A stretch of DNA of 64,000 bases from Bremia lactucae. Taxonomy: Eukaryota > Oomycota > Peronosporomycetes > Peronosporales > Peronosporaceae. A program made the translations under genes and the position numbers. The notes beneath the pieces are model-generated. The model did not search any database and was not told the DNA's origin. It saw nothing but the letters and a program-made list of their open reading frames with translations. Every line of letters starts with the position of its first letter. Position 1 is the stretch's first letter. The DNA is taken from positions 9,351,602 to 9,415,601 of the forward strand of contig NC_090610.1 of the NCBI RefSeq assembly GCF_004359215.1. Reading direction: 5' to 3'. Shown piece after piece: positions 63,201-64,000 of this stretch.

Positions 63201-64000
63201 CTATTAAATCCTCGTATAGAGGATTTGTCTTGAGTGACTCCCACGATTGAGTAGTACACATTTCAATCCGATGCTTCACATCGAGGACACTTTCGTCCAT
63301 CGGTGAACTGCTGAAAACCCGTTCGCTCTCTGCAAAAATTACCGCTGACCGAATGTCGGCTACGTAATTGTCCTCCGTGACGAGTACGCAGATCTGCTTA
63401 ATTTTACCACTACGCAGTTCTTTCAAGAACCGCTTAGGTTCTAGGGTTGAAAATTGAGTTATCTCCGAAGTTAATTCGGAGGCGCATACAGATCAAGAGT
63501 ATAAGCGCCTACTCTTGAACGGTTGTTAACCAAGACATTTAATGTCTCGGTTTCTTCCGGGGATTTATCCACAGGCTGCCGAGGTATTAATCCCTCGGGA
63601 TCTTTAAGTCTAGTTACTTCAACTATTTGAGGAGATTTCTCCTCAAGTACGTGGGGACTCTTTTCCTCAAAGTCTTCCGAGTGTGATTGCGCTATCACAG
63701 TCGAGTCCTCTACGGTCGACTCTCTTCTCGACCTAGGATCATCGTGTTGTCCCTTTGAGGCAACCGGCATGCTCCTTGAATGTCGCCCGCCAGGTGTACA
63801 ATCATGTCTCAATCCACTCGACTTCTTTGAGTCGTGGACCTTCAGCTCTGTCTGTGCATTCCCACAGTCGCCGGCAGCTGACTTCACAGGTTGATTAGTA
63901 ATCACACTGTGATCTTGTGCAGTTGTACTAACGACCGTACCACAAGTGAGGCCATCGCACTCACTCGTAGTTAAATCACACGCTTGTGGACGCTCCAAGA
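63201..64000 (-). pseudogene. Protease-RT linker of D2
   Basis: Frames 63097-63426 (KELRSGKIKQICVLVTEDNY) and 63471-63998 (175 codons; ECDGLTCGTVVSTTAQDHSV, KSPEETETLNVLVN). Carries one unit of the minisatellite that is multiplied in D1. Runs off the right edge before the protease. Confidence 0.75.

Larger units (their letters stand above)
58629..64000 (-). mobile_element. Ty3/gypsy element D2 (minus strand), runs off the window
   Basis: From the 3' LTR-D leftmost, the element shows the opposite-strand accessory ORF, pol tail with chromodomain, integrase, RNase H, RT and protease-RT linker; protease, gag and 5' LTR lie beyond 64000. It is nested in the LTR of B3, hence younger than B3. Confidence 0.85.

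Noticed and set aside
1..64000. rRNA and tRNA genes
   Set aside because: Scanned by eye for tRNA-like and conserved rRNA stretches; the only tRNA-related sequences seen are the 9-base primer sites.

Overview
The window looks like a repeat-rich draft contig of an oomycete, most likely a downy mildew or Phytophthora-type Peronosporales genome; the genus cannot be fixed from sequence alone. Support: very short GT-AG introns (57-72 bp), oomycete-type initiator elements (TCATTC...AATTT-like) 48-60 bp upstream of two start codons, dense decayed Ty3/gypsy chromovirus-like retrotransposons, pogo/Tigger-type DNA transposons, and a gene island with typical eukaryotic single-copy genes. Four N-runs (100, 100 and 933 bases, all inside transposons; two are 100-base placeholders of unknown size) show draft assembly. 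All family names used here (LTR-A to LTR-D) are my own labels.

Layout. 1-2047: decayed minus-strand Ty3/gypsy copy (integrase, RNase H, gag, LTR-C) whose integrase core is inverted. 2048-4762: LTR-A element A1 with an intact gag start, an assembly gap and a minus-strand accessory ORF. 4763-6173: 3' end of an LTR-B copy plus a second LTR-B fragment. 6533-8549: pogo/Tigger-like DNA transposon with TA target duplication and a dead, intron-containing transposase. 8868-13745: LTR-A scrap and a decayed LTR-C element (C1). 13860-18226: decayed plus-strand LTR-B element split by an LTR-C. 18531-23740: minus-strand LTR-B element (B2) with its gag inverted. 23741-26207: small host island with a secreted Gly/Tyr-rich protein gene. 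26208-27422: second LTR-A element, almost wholly lost in a gap. 27477-34945: the most complete LTR-B element (B1). 35470-42278: minus-strand LTR-D element (D1) with an inverted protease block. 42279-53090: gene island (RRM protein, GRASP/GORASP homologue, two divergent paralogous kinases flanking a Cys-rich single-pass membrane protein gene, FAM241-type small membrane protein). 53092-55283: second pogo-like transposon, minus strand. 55642-64000: LTR-C copy split by a solo LTR-D, decayed minus-strand LTR-B copy (B3), and a minus-strand LTR-D element (D2) nested in it and running off the window.

How things fit together. The four LTR families share the start TGTAAC(G)GG, the same 9-base primer site (TGGTAGCAC) and a recurring layout: gag-protease-RT-RNase H-integrase on one strand and, between the end of pol and the 3' LTR, a long ORF on the opposite strand. 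That antisense ORF occurs in A, B and D copies and is the strongest candidate for something undescribed. The second striking pattern is that four decayed elements each contain one internal segment flipped in place. Host genes are compact, intron-poor and separated by short intergenic stretches; the two kinases share an unusual ATP loop (LAPALFG) and a catalytic loop lacking the usual lysine (HRD-x-SLEN).
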